The position numbers were made by a program, and so were the translations under genes. A stretch of DNA of 62,992 nucleotides from an uncultured Bacteroidota bacterium. Its GTDB lineage: Bacteria > Bacteroidota > Bacteroidia > Flavobacteriales > Flavobacteriaceae. Every line of letters begins with the position of its first letter. Within the stretch, counting starts at the first letter, position 1. Positions 7,844 to 17,240 of the stretch are shown here, in pieces. Where the stretch lies: the NCBI GenBank assembly GCA_902515395.1, contig CABXUL010000007.1, positions 1 through 62,992 of the forward strand. The letters are read 5' to 3'. Under the pieces are notes generated by a model, which saw only the letters and a program-made list of their open reading frames with translations, had not been told where the DNA came from and searched no databases.

Positions 7844-8776
7844 ATGAATACAACACTTTATCTTGTTACAATATTGTTAAGTATAGTAACTGCGTTTACC
7901 TTAAAAAAATGGTTTACGAGACTAGGTAAATTTGATGCAATTAATCACCGTTCTGTTCACGACACTCAAGCAACTAAAACAGGAGGATTTACTGTCTTTG
8001 TTACTCTTTTTTTAATCACTATTTATTTATATGTAATCAAGCAAGAATTATTTGATTTTTCACTATTAATTCCACTTGGAATAATGTTTATTGTTGGTGT
8101 TTACGATGACTTTTACAATGCTGATTTTAAACTCAAGTTTTTTTTACAAATCGTTGTAGCAAAAATTTTAATTGATCAAGGTTTTGTAATTGACCACTTC
8201 CATGGCGTATTGGGCCTTCAAGAAATACCAAGGATTGCCAGTCAAATTTTTACTGTATTTGTCTTTTTAGTAATTGTAAATGCAATTAATTTTATTGATG
8301 GAATTGATGGAATGGCTATAACTGAGGTTATAAAAGTAATTTTACTAGTTGAATTTTTTTCTGCAATTTATACCCCAATATTTTTCCTTGGCATTTTAGT
8401 CGTCTTGAGTTGTCTCCCTTTATATTATTTGAATTTTAAAAAAGAAAACAAAGTATTTCTTGGAGATGCAGGTTCATTATTGTTTGGGACTCTGATTGCA
8501 ATTTATCTTTTCCATGTATTAGGATCAGAATATACTTTTAAAGAACCATACCAAGCAAATAAGCCCCTTTTGACCATTAGCCTGATAATTTTCCCATTAG
8601 TTGATCTGTTAAGAGTATTTATTATCAGAATTTCAAATAAAAAATCTCCATTTTCTCCAGATCAAAATCATATTCATCACTTTCTTTTAAGAAAAGGTTT
8701 CTCACATTTTAAAGTTGTCCTGATCATTCAGTTTGTTAGTTTAATGTTTCTAGGGCTAGTTCAAATTATTGAATAA
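7844..8776 (+). CDS. WecA/TagO-like polyprenyl-phosphate sugar-1-phosphate transferase
   Basis: 310 residues, MraY/WecA superfamily. It starts glycan synthesis by moving a sugar-1-phosphate, typically GlcNAc-1-P, onto undecaprenyl phosphate at the inner membrane. Seen: GVYDDF at about 85-90 (Mg2+ site), NAINFIDGIDGMA at about 146-158, FLGDAGSLLFG near 205-215 and the cytoplasmic FSPDQNHIHH histidine motif near 270-280. Ten or so hydrophobic helices. It is divergent from the O-antigen ligase-like gene with 38 bases between the starts and ends in a strong bidirectional terminator. Likely supplies the first lipid-linked sugar for the neighbouring cluster. Confidence 0.92.
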   Translation: MNTTLYLVTILLSIVTAFTLKKWFTRLGKFDAINHRSVHDTQATKTGGFTVFVTLFLITIYLYVIKQELFDFSLLIPLGIMFIVGVYDDFYNADFKLKFFLQIVVAKILIDQGFVIDHFHGVLGLQEIPRIASQIFTVFVFLVIVNAINFIDGIDGMAITEVIKVILLVEFFSAIYTPIFFLGILVVLSCLPLYYLNFKKENKVFLGDAGSLLFGTLIAIYLFHVLGSEYTFKEPYQANKPLLTISLIIFPLVDLLRVFIIRISNKKSPFSPDQNHIHHFLLRKGFSHFKVVLIIQFVSLMFLGLVQIIE

Positions 8777-8805
8777 AAAAGCCTTTCCAATTGGAAAGGC
8801 TTTTT
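8776..8805. terminator. Bidirectional intrinsic terminator
   Basis: Perfect palindrome: AAAAAGCCTTTCCAA followed by its complement, ending in TTTTT on both strands. It separates two convergent genes, starting at the last base of the WecA-like stop codon and ending 23 bases before the lipoprotein stop on the other strand. Confidence 0.9.
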
Positions 8806-8828
8806 AACATTAATTAAAATAATTTTAA

Positions 8829-11048
8829 TTAGTCAGTTAACAATAATAGCTCTTTAGCAGAGTCAATATATGCATTGTTGTTTGTTAACTGTTGATCAGG
8901 ACCTGCAGCTTGAGCAGCAGCATCACCAGCAATAGCAGTATCAGCCTCATCAATTTCAATTGAGTAAGTTACTGTAGTATTACCAGCAGCTACATAAGCG
9001 TCAATTACCCCTTTAAATCCAGTAACCGTTTCACCCGTAAGTGTTGCTTTTTCATAAGGATCGGTTTCGGAACCAGCAACAGCAGCGGTATAAGTACCTT
9101 TAGTATCATTGTTTTGAATTGTAAAAGTAATAATAGTTATAGGCTCAGCTAATACAGAAGCACTAGGTGCAGCAATTGTAGTAAGTGATGCATTACCAGT
9201 AATTGTTATTGTTTTAACTTTTGCTAGAGAACCAAGATTTACATCTGTAATTTTAGGGTTATCAGTAATAGCAACGGTTGTAGCATTCTCACCATTTACG
9301 TGCGTATGTTGAAAATCAAATGTAGTAAGAGCTGAATTACCCTTTACAGCTGTATTTAAAATGATACCAGCGGTATTAAGAGTAGTCAATGTGCTTCCCG
9401 AAACAGTTAAAGTTCCAATTGCACCATCAGAACCAATTGAAAGGGTTGTTAATGAAGCATTAGCTGAAGTAACAGTCAAAGCATTAGCTTGCGTTCCAGG
9501 AGATGGAGTAGCTTGCTTCTTACCTGTGTAATCTAATGTTACAAGATGAACTGCCGTTGCAAAATCAATACTAGAATCTTGTTCAAACAATTTAAGATTT
9601 TGAACAGTAGCAATATCTAATAGGGTACCTGTGATAGTTGATAGATTTTTCAGGTGAACTGTAGCACCACTACCAATATCAATTGTCCCAGTGGAAGTTG
9701 TAAGAGCTGGAGCAGCAAAAGTCGTTGCAGCAGCAGCAACAATTCCATGAGAAGAAAGAGTAGTTAACGCAGGAACAGATACTGAAGTTGGGCCCACAAG
9801 GGTAATTGAAGCTTTACCTGTAGTCAGACCAGTAAGAGTAACATCTGTAGCTGTAACAACGGTAGAAGATGATATCTCAGTAACCCCACCTATGTCAACT
9901 GTTGTTGCAGAAATTGCAGAAGAAGACTCAATTTTGGTAAGTCCTCCAAGGTTAACTGACCCTCCTGAAGTAATAGTCAAAGCTTTTGCAGAGGTTACAC
10001 CAGCTAAATTAACAGCTCCAGTTGCAGTTATTACTACATCTCCTGAAAAAGAAGCTGAACCTAAAGAAAATTCAGTGGTACCATCAATAGTAATTGTAGT
10101 TGTAGTCTGAGCTGCAGTACTGTTAGATACAAAAGTTGTAGCTTTAGGACAATTTACAGTCGTAGGAAGTACACCAGAAATTTTAACAGAAGTAGCATCT
10201 GGAAGAGCTAAATTATTTGGAGTAGTTCTTGCAGCACCTTCAGTCAATCCAGAAAAGTCTACAGAAGTAACTGTTACATTTGAAGTATCAATAGTAATAC
10301 CTCCAGCAACGCTATTTAAAGTTGGCATCAATAAATCTCCTCCTTGGTTAATTGTCATAGCACCAGTTACTGTTGTAAGAGCACCAGCACTTAAAGAACC
10401 TGTAGTGGCAGAAATGCCTAAATCTCCTTGAATATACTGTAAAGCTGCAGCTGTAACTGCTTCATCAGTAGTAACAGTAACTGTCTTCATTACAACTTTG
10501 ATTTTGTCCATAACCGCATTTAGTCTACTAACGTCATCTGCAGCAGTAATATCACTTGCACCAGTAGTATTTACTACTAAAGATCCGTTAATTGTAACAT
10601 TCGGATTATCTGCACCAGTTTTGATTAGATCCTCAGCTAGAGTAAGTTCAGCCAAAGAAGTAATTCTAACATTTTGATTGATAACAGCATTAGCAGTTAA
10701 AAGCTCGTTAAGCTTTTCTAGAATTTGATCTACTTCATTATCTAAATCTGCAACTTCCGTTTCAATGCCTGCTAAATCTTCTGCTAAAGAGAGATCAGCA
10801 ACACTTTGTTTAACAGCTGCAACTTCAGTTAAAATTCCAGCTAAATCTGAATCTGTAAGCGCAGTACTAGCTAAGTTATCTAATTTAGTGCTAAGAGCAG
10901 AAACAGTTGTCTGAACAGCAAGAAGTCCGTCAACTGTAGTAGCTAACGAGCTAATCTTTGAATTCAGATCGTCAAATTGATCATCATAGTTTTGACATCC
11001 GACCATTGTCAGAGCAACAACTAATAGACCCAATAAACCTTTTTTCAT
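8829..11048 (-). CDS. Large beta-repeat surface lipoprotein, probably highly expressed
   Basis: 739 residues. Lipoprotein signal MKKGLLGLLVVALTMVGC with the modified cysteine at 18, then a coiled-coil region (about 20-125) rich in L, D and S (LNSKISSLATTVDGLL, LAEDLAGIETEVADLDNEV). Residues 130-690 are low-complexity beta-rich sequence with many short T/S/G/V-rich turns such as ITIDTSNVTVTSVDFSG and LTTVTGAMTIN, suggesting a beta-helix or leucine-rich-like solenoid on the cell surface. Codon use is strongly restricted (GCA, ACA, GTT, AAA favoured) and the DNA is less AT-rich than its neighbours, as in highly expressed genes. From memory, similar N-termini occur in abundant flavobacterial repeat lipoproteins; the function is unknown. 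It has its own promoter region and terminator, so it is monocistronic. Confidence 0.8.
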   Translation of the reverse strand: MKKGLLGLLVVALTMVGCQNYDDQFDDLNSKISSLATTVDGLLAVQTTVSALSTKLDNLASTALTDSDLAGILTEVAAVKQSVADLSLAEDLAGIETEVADLDNEVDQILEKLNELLTANAVINQNVRITSLAELTLAEDLIKTGADNPNVTINGSLVVNTTGASDITAADDVSRLNAVMDKIKVVMKTVTVTTDEAVTAAALQYIQGDLGISATTGSLSAGALTTVTGAMTINQGGDLLMPTLNSVAGGITIDTSNVTVTSVDFSGLTEGAARTTPNNLALPDATSVKISGVLPTTVNCPKATTFVSNSTAAQTTTTITIDGTTEFSLGSASFSGDVVITATGAVNLAGVTSAKALTITSGGSVNLGGLTKIESSSAISATTVDIGGVTEISSSTVVTATDVTLTGLTTGKASITLVGPTSVSVPALTTLSSHGIVAAAATTFAAPALTTSTGTIDIGSGATVHLKNLSTITGTLLDIATVQNLKLFEQDSSIDFATAVHLVTLDYTGKKQATPSPGTQANALTVTSANASLTTLSIGSDGAIGTLTVSGSTLTTLNTAGIILNTAVKGNSALTTFDFQHTHVNGENATTVAITDNPKITDVNLGSLAKVKTITITGNASLTTIAAPSASVLAEPITIITFTIQNNDTKGTYTAAVAGSETDPYEKATLTGETVTGFKGVIDAYVAAGNTTVTYSIEIDEADTAIAGDAAAQAAGPDQQLTNNNAYIDSAKELLLLTD

Positions 11049-11134
11049 TTGAATAAAATTAAATTAATTAATAATGTTTATAATATTTTTAATTGCTTGT
11101 CAATTGAATTTCAAAGCAACTTGTACATTTATAG

Positions 11135-11167
11135 CAAATACTATGCCAAATTCGTTTTATAAACAAA
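11135..11167 (-). promoter_or_regulatory. Candidate promoter of the surface lipoprotein
   Basis: On the minus strand TTTG (11167-11164) is followed after 20 bases by TAGTATTTG (11143-11135), a TAnnnTTTG box one base longer than consensus. The predicted leader is about 80 bases. The TTTG element is part of the T-tract of the upstream terminator. The rest of the 341-base gap (11049-11389) holds only AT-rich sequence and that terminator. Confidence 0.4.
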
Positions 11168-11196
11168 AAACCCTCCAAAGTTCTTACTTAGGAGGG
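11165..11196 (-). terminator. Intrinsic terminator after the 11390-13399 TonB receptor gene
   Basis: On the minus strand CCCTCC (11196-11191) and GGAGGG (11176-11171) form a stem around a 14-base loop that can pair further (AAG/CTT), followed by TTTTTTG. It separates the receptor gene from the lipoprotein gene, both on the minus strand. Confidence 0.75.
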
Positions 11197-11389
11197 GGAT
11201 GCACATTAAAATTAACTTAATTTATTCGTAAATAAATAAACTAATTTAATTTTTTTATATGTTGATTATAAAGGGTTTAGTATAGAATTATAAACAGTGC
11301 ATGTTAATAATTCTGTCAGAAATAGGGCTAAAAAAATTTAACCCTTAAGTTTTATCCAAAAACGTGGAATAGAATTATCCAGTTTAAGC

Positions 11390-13399
11390 TTAAAGAGTAA
11401 AACTAACTCCAAAATAAAAATTTCTCATTGGTGCCGGCTCATAGTACCTCTTACCCCATGCATTGATTCGAATGTTATCGTTATATTTTCGGTCAAATAA
11501 ATTATTAATCCCTGCAAAAAACTCAAAATCATTAAGGGATTTCCAAGCTTTTAAGTTTGAAAGGAAATATGGAGAAATTTTGTTTTGATTTGAATCATCC
11601 GAGTATATCGATCCGCAATACTGGTTTAAACTCATTATTCCCCACCCATTTGAAAAATTATAACCTGAGGAGGCAAAAAATTGCTGTTGTGGAATACCTG
11701 GAAGTTTATTGCCAGAAAGATTTTTTTCTTCCAACTGATAGTTATCAAATTCTATAGCTGCGTAATTAAAAGCAGCTAGCCAATGCCATGCTCTTTTTCG
11801 AAGCTCCCATTGAACTTCAATTCCCTTTCGATTGGTTTTACCAGCATTTCTATAAAAAGTTCGGGTTGGAAAATCCTCTAATTCATAGGAGATAAGTTCG
11901 TTTTTGGTTCGAATGTCATAGAGGGTAGTTTCCAATTGACCAAACGAAGAATTGTAACGCCATCCCACTTCAAAATTTCTAGCTTTAGCCGACGATAGGT
12001 CAGGGTTAAATCCCTCTTCGCCAAATGGGTTAGCAGAGAGCTCACTAAGTGTTGGCGTTTCAAAGCTTGTAGCAAAGGATGCGAAAAAAATATGATCAAC
12101 TAAATCAGTGTAAGTAAATCCAAAACTATAGTTAACTACATTTAAATTTATTTTACTATCTACTAAATTCGTTCCTAGTTGTTGTCTGTCAAATCTCATT
12201 CCTGCTCGTAAAACCCCAAAACTGAGTCGATATTCATCCAATAAGCTAATTGATTTATTATCAAATAATTCCTTTTGATCCAAAGTTATGTCTCCAGCTT
12301 CACCGGCAATATTTTTAAAGCGTTTTCTGTGATCGGTTTGATCTGCAAATGAAACCCTTAATTGTATACTGTGGTTTTCCTTTGGTTGATACTCGAAAAC
12401 TGCTCCTCCTCCGTAATAATCTCTTACCAGGTCAACTAAACCTCCAAACTCAAAAGGTAGTCTCCCCTTAAAATCGCGGTGGGCATAAAAAAGGTAAGAG
12501 CTAAAGCTTAGGTTTTTATAAATAGCTTTCTCCCATTGCAGGCCGGTTTTAATATGTTCGATAGACTCAAAAGTTTCAAAACTCCTATTTTGGGGACGGG
12601 CTTGTCTTCTGTTTTCAATTACGCTTTGTAAATTAATCCCCCCCGCGTCGTAAGCATATGGACTATTGGTGTAATTAAATTGGAAATTTAATTTAGATGT
12701 TACAGAAAAATCATGCCAAATCCGGGCATTAAAAACCTGTTGTTTGTAACGGCTATGATCACGATAACCATCAGATTGGGAAAGATTTTGGTAAAGAACC
12801 GCTTTAGTTTTGTTGTTTTTTAACCCAACAGTTGCTGAAAGATTACTGCTTAAGAAGGATCCCCCTTGGGCGCGAAAACGGACGAAATCATCCTCAAAAT
12901 CGGATAAAGTATTGATTTGGATTACACCGCCAGCCGCATTTCCATAAAAGGTTGAAGCGGGTCCCCTTAGTACAGTCAATGATTGGATTAGGCCCAATGG
13001 CAGATTATCCAGTTGACCCTGTCCATCAGGGGTAGTCTCTGGAATACCATCCACAATCAATTGAATTCCACGAATTCCAAAGGCAGATCGAGCACCAAAA
13101 CCACGAATTGACACGCGAAGGTCTTGTGCAAAGTTTTGGGTATTTTGAGCAAATAACCCAGGAACACCTTGGAGGTAGTCCTGAAGCGAATTTTGGGCAT
13201 TGTTAATTTGGGTCTGAGGGAAAGTTTTATAAGTTAAGGCAAAAGGTAGAATTTTTTTTGGGGATTTAATTCTAGCAGCATCTAAAATAATTTCTTTGAG
13301 GGCTATTTTTTGCTGAAGGCTGTCTTGACCAAAAAGCAAAGTAGAAAAGAATGAATTTATACAGCATATAATTATAACGCAGCAAATATGTTTATACAT
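11390..13399 (-). CDS. TonB-dependent outer-membrane receptor (FecA-like)
   Basis: 669 residues. A signal peptide of about 24 residues ends near LLFGQ; the plug domain covers about 50-165 with LQDYLQGVPGLFAQN, VSIRGFGARSAFGIRG, LIVDGIPETTPDGQG and LRGPASTFYGNAAGGVIQI. The rest is a beta-barrel ending in the aromatic FYFGVSFTL, the BAM recognition type. There is no N-terminal carboxypeptidase-like domain. Such receptors import iron chelates, vitamins or oligosaccharides with TonB energy; FecA-like plugs often take siderophores, but the substrate cannot be read here and no binding-protein partner lies next to it. A promoter candidate lies directly upstream. Confidence 0.9.
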   Translation of the reverse strand: MYKHICCVIIICCINSFFSTLLFGQDSLQQKIALKEIILDAARIKSPKKILPFALTYKTFPQTQINNAQNSLQDYLQGVPGLFAQNTQNFAQDLRVSIRGFGARSAFGIRGIQLIVDGIPETTPDGQGQLDNLPLGLIQSLTVLRGPASTFYGNAAGGVIQINTLSDFEDDFVRFRAQGGSFLSSNLSATVGLKNNKTKAVLYQNLSQSDGYRDHSRYKQQVFNARIWHDFSVTSKLNFQFNYTNSPYAYDAGGINLQSVIENRRQARPQNRSFETFESIEHIKTGLQWEKAIYKNLSFSSYLFYAHRDFKGRLPFEFGGLVDLVRDYYGGGAVFEYQPKENHSIQLRVSFADQTDHRKRFKNIAGEAGDITLDQKELFDNKSISLLDEYRLSFGVLRAGMRFDRQQLGTNLVDSKINLNVVNYSFGFTYTDLVDHIFFASFATSFETPTLSELSANPFGEEGFNPDLSSAKARNFEVGWRYNSSFGQLETTLYDIRTKNELISYELEDFPTRTFYRNAGKTNRKGIEVQWELRKRAWHWLAAFNYAAIEFDNYQLEEKNLSGNKLPGIPQQQFFASSGYNFSNGWGIMSLNQYCGSIYSDDSNQNKISPYFLSNLKAWKSLNDFEFFAGINNLFDRKYNDNIRINAWGKRYYEPAPMRNFYFGVSFTL

Positions 13400-13422
13400 T
13401 TTTTAAAATTAATTATTGAGCG

Positions 13423-13453
13423 CAAAGATATAACTGGAATTGTTATTTTTAAA
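13423..13453 (-). promoter_or_regulatory. Candidate promoter of the 11390-13399 receptor gene
   Basis: On the minus strand TTTA (13453-13450), a 19-base spacer and TATCTTTG (13430-13423), a TAnnTTTG box, with the start codon 24 bases downstream. The minus-33 element deviates at one base from TTTG. Confidence 0.5.
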
Positions 13454-13707
13454 TGAAATTTTATAGAATGTTAAATTTAAGTGACTCCGAAGAGATATTA
13501 GCTGTTTTAATAGCTTCAGCAATAATTATAGGTTTCATATTTAGTACTTATAAAGATATCAAATCAACTATCTCAGAAGAAAAGGAAAAATTAGCTGAAA
13601 AAAAAGAGGTAGAGGAGAAAGTTAAAACACTTATTGACTATTTAGATGCAAAAACAAGATTAGTTAATTTAGTTAACAAGCACAAGAATAAACAAAAAAA
13701 AGAATAA
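13453..13707 (+). CDS. Small single-pass membrane protein with coiled coil
   Basis: 84 residues, family not recognised. One membrane helix at about 15-33 (ILAVLIASAIIIGFIFS) is followed by a charged, lysine/glutamate-rich helix (about 38-84) likely to form a cytoplasmic coiled coil. Start ATG at 13453 lies beside the receptor promoter on the other strand. It sits 23 bases before the pirin gene, so cotranscription is possible. Coding is supported by strong codon-position bias and by the helix pattern. Confidence 0.6.
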   Translation: MKFYRMLNLSDSEEILAVLIASAIIIGFIFSTYKDIKSTISEEKEKLAEKKEVEEKVKTLIDYLDAKTRLVNLVNKHKNKQKKE

Positions 13708-13730
13708 CTAATATATTTGTTAAGACAAAT

Positions 13731-14444
13731 ATGAAAAAAGTATTTCACAGTGCTCAATCTAGGGGCCATGCTGACCACGGCTGGCTTAATGCGAATTACT
13801 CTTTTAGTTTTGCTAGCTATTTTAATCCACAGCGTTCTAATTTTGGGGCTCTACGTGTTTTAAATGACGATACCATTTCACCTGGAAAAGGATTTGGCAC
13901 TCACCCTCATGACAATATGGAGATAATAACCATTCCCTTAAAAGGGGATTTGAAGCATAAAGATAGCATGGGAAATATTGGAGCCATTAATGAAGGAGAA
14001 ATGCAAGTAATGAGCGCTGGGACGGGTGTCTATCACAGCGAATACAATAAAAATTCAGATAATTTTGTCAATCTATTGCAGCTTTGGGTGATACCAAACA
14101 AACAAAATGTTGAGCCCAGATATGGTCAACTCTCGATTAGAGAACTGAAAAAAAAGAATAGTTTTTATCAGGTATTGTCACCCTACCCTGATGACGATGG
14201 CATGTGGATTCATCAAGAAGCCTGGTTTCACCTTGGTGATTTTGAAGAACAAACTTTTATTGATTACGTTTTAAAAAAAGAGGGGAATGGTGTTTATGTT
14301 TTTGTTATTGAAGGGGCTTTTATTGTTGCTAATGAGACGCTTAGAAAAAGAGATGCGATAGGAGTTTGGAATACAAATAAAATCACATTTGAAGCTCAAA
14401 GCGAGTCCAGAGTTTTGATTGTAGAAGTACCAATGGAAATCTAA
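13731..14444 (+). CDS. Pirin-family protein
   Basis: 237 residues, bicupin. The metal-binding residues of the pirin N-terminal cupin are present: GTHPHDNMEI (H58, H60) and GVYHSEYN (H102, E104), with GEMQVMSAGTG between. Bacterial pirins of the YhhW type can show quercetin 2,3-dioxygenase activity, others act as redox-sensing regulators; the true substrate here is unknown. Cytoplasmic. Followed after 14 bases by a 44-codon gene. Confidence 0.92.
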   Translation: MKKVFHSAQSRGHADHGWLNANYSFSFASYFNPQRSNFGALRVLNDDTISPGKGFGTHPHDNMEIITIPLKGDLKHKDSMGNIGAINEGEMQVMSAGTGVYHSEYNKNSDNFVNLLQLWVIPNKQNVEPRYGQLSIRELKKKNSFYQVLSPYPDDDGMWIHQEAWFHLGDFEEQTFIDYVLKKEGNGVYVFVIEGAFIVANETLRKRDAIGVWNTNKITFEAQSESRVLIVEVPMEI

Positions 14445-14458
14445 TTTAAAAATAAAAA

Positions 14459-14593
14459 ATGTTCAATATAAGCGCTGATGAATTAATTAAAATAATTGAT
14501 AACCGGATAGAAAATGGAGATTTTAAAGATGCTGTCCATAAAATCAAATTAATGACTACAAGAGAGATGATCGTAGAAATACTATCTAAATAA
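14459..14593 (+). CDS. Small hypothetical protein
   Basis: 44 residues reading MFNISADELIKIIDNR at the start and MTTREMIVEILSK at the end. Two predicted amphipathic helices, no signal peptide, not recognised. It begins 14 bases after the pirin stop with an A-rich leader and ends 26 bases before the next gene, filling the gap neatly. Codon choice resembles neighbours. Real gene status is likely but not certain given its length. Confidence 0.5.
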   Translation: MFNISADELIKIIDNRIENGDFKDAVHKIKLMTTREMIVEILSK

Positions 14594-14619
14594 AGACGAT
14601 ATTTATATTAAACATCCTT

Positions 14620-15900
14620 ATGAATCGCAGAAAATTTATTTCAGATACAGGTAAATATTCTTTTGGGGGTTTATTCTTCCATAACTTTCCATTTATAAAA
14701 GTAAATCAAATTAAGGTAAGTGTTAAGCAATTAACCCAAGGGCCCAATCATCATTTTTTTGGATATATAGGTCAATCCTTAACAATTCCCTGGAGTAAAA
14801 ACGGAGATCGGATACTATGTCTCTCAGCACCTTTCCACGACCATCTTGCAGGTAAAGGGGAGCCTGCTAACGTAAACATTATTTATACCAATGAAAAGAT
14901 TGGAAATTCTTTTAAAATTGAAAAAGTTGACGAAAGTCAGGGATGGAATCATCAACAAGGAACCATGTTTTATTGGAACCCCCATTCACCTCAAGATCAG
15001 TTTTTTTTTAATGATCGTGACTCCCGGTCAGGGGTGGTAAAAACTGTTCTATTTGATTTAAGTAAAGGTAGAAGAATTAAAACTTATAAGTATGGTAATA
15101 AATCTTTTGGAAATAGCGGAGTAAGTCCTAAAGGAAAATATTTTTTAGCCATTAATTATGCCCGAATGGCTCGCTTAAGACCAGTAACAGGTTATAGGGA
15201 TTCTTATGATTGGAGTGAAGATATTGCAGCTCCAAAAGAAGATGGCATTGCTATAATTGATATTGATACTGGAGAAAAGAAAATACTTTTATCTTTTAAA
15301 CAAATGGCTGAAGGACTTGATAGAAACGGATTTGACGCCAAAGGAAGAAATCTATTTATCAATCACACACTTTGGAGCCGTGATGGTAAGTGGATTTATT
15401 TTTTTGTTAGGGCAGGTTGGAAGTCAGATAAAGATGGTAGAGAGGGACTAAATGCAGCTTGTTCGGTCAAAGTTGACGGTACTCAATTTTTTGCTGGGCA
15501 TAGACATATAGGGGGACATCCAGAATGGGCAAATGGAACAGAAATCATAGGAAGTTATGATAACAAGCAAATAGTTTATGATATAATTACACGAAAAATA
15601 AAAAGGACCATTGGTAGTAATGAGATTTTTCCCCAACCTGGTGGTGATGTTAGCTTATCTCCTAATTCTGAATGGCTCGTGAATGGATATAACGATAAAG
15701 CAGGTACAAATTTCTATTCTTTGATGAATCTAAAAACTGGTAATTGGGTCAATACACCAAGTTTTAATACAGGTGTTTATAAAAAAGATTTGAGGATTGA
15801 TCCTGCTCCAAGGTGGAATCACGATAACAACGAAATCTTGGTTTCTGGATTAGATGAAAATGGGATAAGACAGTTATTTGTAATATCAGTAAAATATTAA
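14620..15900 (+). CDS. Exported beta-propeller protein with Tat-like signal
   Basis: 426 residues. The N-terminus MNRRKFISDTGKYSFGGL matches a twin-arginine (RRKF) export signal. The body reads as a TolB/oligogalacturonate-lyase-like propeller: repeated blade patterns such as GNSGVSPKGKYFLAINY, LWSRDGKWIYFFVRAG, GGDVSLSPNSEWLVNGYND and APRWNHDNNEILVSGLD, each with the S-x-D/N-G-K turn. Histidine-rich spots (NHHFFGY, HDHLAG, GHRHIGGHPEW) could bind metal, as in oligogalacturonate lyases. A periplasmic role in polysaccharide turnover is an inference. It lies 7 bases before a nucleoside transporter gene, suggesting cotranscription. Confidence 0.7.
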   Translation: MNRRKFISDTGKYSFGGLFFHNFPFIKVNQIKVSVKQLTQGPNHHFFGYIGQSLTIPWSKNGDRILCLSAPFHDHLAGKGEPANVNIIYTNEKIGNSFKIEKVDESQGWNHQQGTMFYWNPHSPQDQFFFNDRDSRSGVVKTVLFDLSKGRRIKTYKYGNKSFGNSGVSPKGKYFLAINYARMARLRPVTGYRDSYDWSEDIAAPKEDGIAIIDIDTGEKKILLSFKQMAEGLDRNGFDAKGRNLFINHTLWSRDGKWIYFFVRAGWKSDKDGREGLNAACSVKVDGTQFFAGHRHIGGHPEWANGTEIIGSYDNKQIVYDIITRKIKRTIGSNEIFPQPGGDVSLSPNSEWLVNGYNDKAGTNFYSLMNLKTGNWVNTPSFNTGVYKKDLRIDPAPRWNHDNNEILVSGLDENGIRQLFVISVKY

Positions 15901-15907
15901 TTCTGAT

Positions 15908-17227
15908 ATGGAAATAATTCCTCATCAAGGTATGTCTTTTGAATCTCTTTTTAGGGGGTTAATTGGTATGCTTGTGCTAATTATTCTGGCTTACCTGCTT
16001 AGTAACAACAGAAAACAAATTTCTTGGAAATTAGTAATAATAGGTCTTATAGCTCAAATTTCCATTGCGATCGGAGTTATTAAAATATCCGTGATTAAAA
16101 GTTTTTTTGGAGTTATCAGCAGTTTCTTTGTGAAGATTTTAGAATATACGAATGCCGGAACAACGATGTTGTTGGGAGAATTTGCAAGTATAGATAAATA
16201 CGGTTTCATATTTGTATTTCAAGCATTACCTATTATTATATTTTTTTCAGCATTAACATCTTTATTATTTTATCTTGGAATTATTCAAAAGATTGTGCAG
16301 TTTTTAGCCTGGTCCTTAAAAAAACTATTAGGGATTTCAGGGCCAGAAAGTTTAACAGTCGCGGGAAATATCTTCTTAGGACAGACTGAAGCACCTCTTT
16401 TAATCAAGGCCTATTTGGAAAAGATGAACCGTTCAGAACTTTTTTTAGTTATGTTGGGTGGAATGGCAACAGTTGCTGGAAGTGTAATGGGAGCCTACAT
16501 TGGTTTTCTAGGGGGTGATGACCCTATTGAGCGATTGGCTTTTGCCAAAAGTTTATTGGCAGCATCGGTAATGGCTGCTCCAGGAGCAGTGGTTGTTGCA
16601 AAAATAATTTATCCTCAAACAGATAAGATAATTGAACATATAACCATCCCAACTGATAAAATTGGCAATAATTTTATTGGTACACTTTCAATGGGCACAG
16701 CCGAAGGTGTTAGAATGGCCGTTAATGTTGGTGCCATGTTATTAGTATTTATCTCTCTAATTGCAATGATAAATGGAGTTTTCTTTGGTATAGGTGATGG
16801 ATTAGGACTAAATAAATGGGTAATTGAAAACACGCCTTATGAAAATTTTTCAATTGAGTTAATTTTGGGATATTTGTTCGCTCCTTTAATGTGGTTAATT
16901 GGAGTTGAAACAATGGATGTAGCCATAATGGGACAGCTTTTGGGGTTGAAGCTCGTAGCTAGTGAATTTGTAGGCTATATTGAATTGGCATCGTTGAAAG
17001 ACATTAACAATACACTCCACTTTGGCTACCAAAAATCGATCCTAATGGCGAGTTATCTTCTCTGTGGTTTTGCAAATTTTGCATCTATTGGAATTCAAGT
17101 AGGTGGTATTAGTGTTATTGCTCCAATGCAACGTAAGAACCTGAGTGAACTGGGTTTAAAAGCAATGATAGGTGGAACTATTGTTTCCTTAATGTCTGCT
17201 ACAATAGCTGGTGCAATTTTAGGCTAG
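15908..17227 (+). CDS. CNT-family (NupC-like) nucleoside:cation symporter
   Basis: 439 residues with about ten hydrophobic segments. Family signatures: NIFLGQTEAPLLIKAYLEKMNRSEL (about 149-173, binding-site region; the GQTEAP core), MGAYIGFLGGD, LLAASVMAAPGAVVVAKI and the second-half NVGAMLLVFISLIAMING and FAPLMWLIGVE. CNT proteins import nucleosides with Na+ or H+ across the inner membrane. The gene directly follows the Tat-type propeller gene. No terminator seen in the 13-base gap to the convergent symporter gene. Confidence 0.92.
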   Translation: MEIIPHQGMSFESLFRGLIGMLVLIILAYLLSNNRKQISWKLVIIGLIAQISIAIGVIKISVIKSFFGVISSFFVKILEYTNAGTTMLLGEFASIDKYGFIFVFQALPIIIFFSALTSLLFYLGIIQKIVQFLAWSLKKLLGISGPESLTVAGNIFLGQTEAPLLIKAYLEKMNRSELFLVMLGGMATVAGSVMGAYIGFLGGDDPIERLAFAKSLLAASVMAAPGAVVVAKIIYPQTDKIIEHITIPTDKIGNNFIGTLSMGTAEGVRMAVNVGAMLLVFISLIAMINGVFFGIGDGLGLNKWVIENTPYENFSIELILGYLFAPLMWLIGVETMDVAIMGQLLGLKLVASEFVGYIELASLKDINNTLHFGYQKSILMASYLLCGFANFASIGIQVGGISVIAPMQRKNLSELGLKAMIGGTIVSLMSATIAGAILG

Positions 17228-17240
17228 TCTCACAATACAC

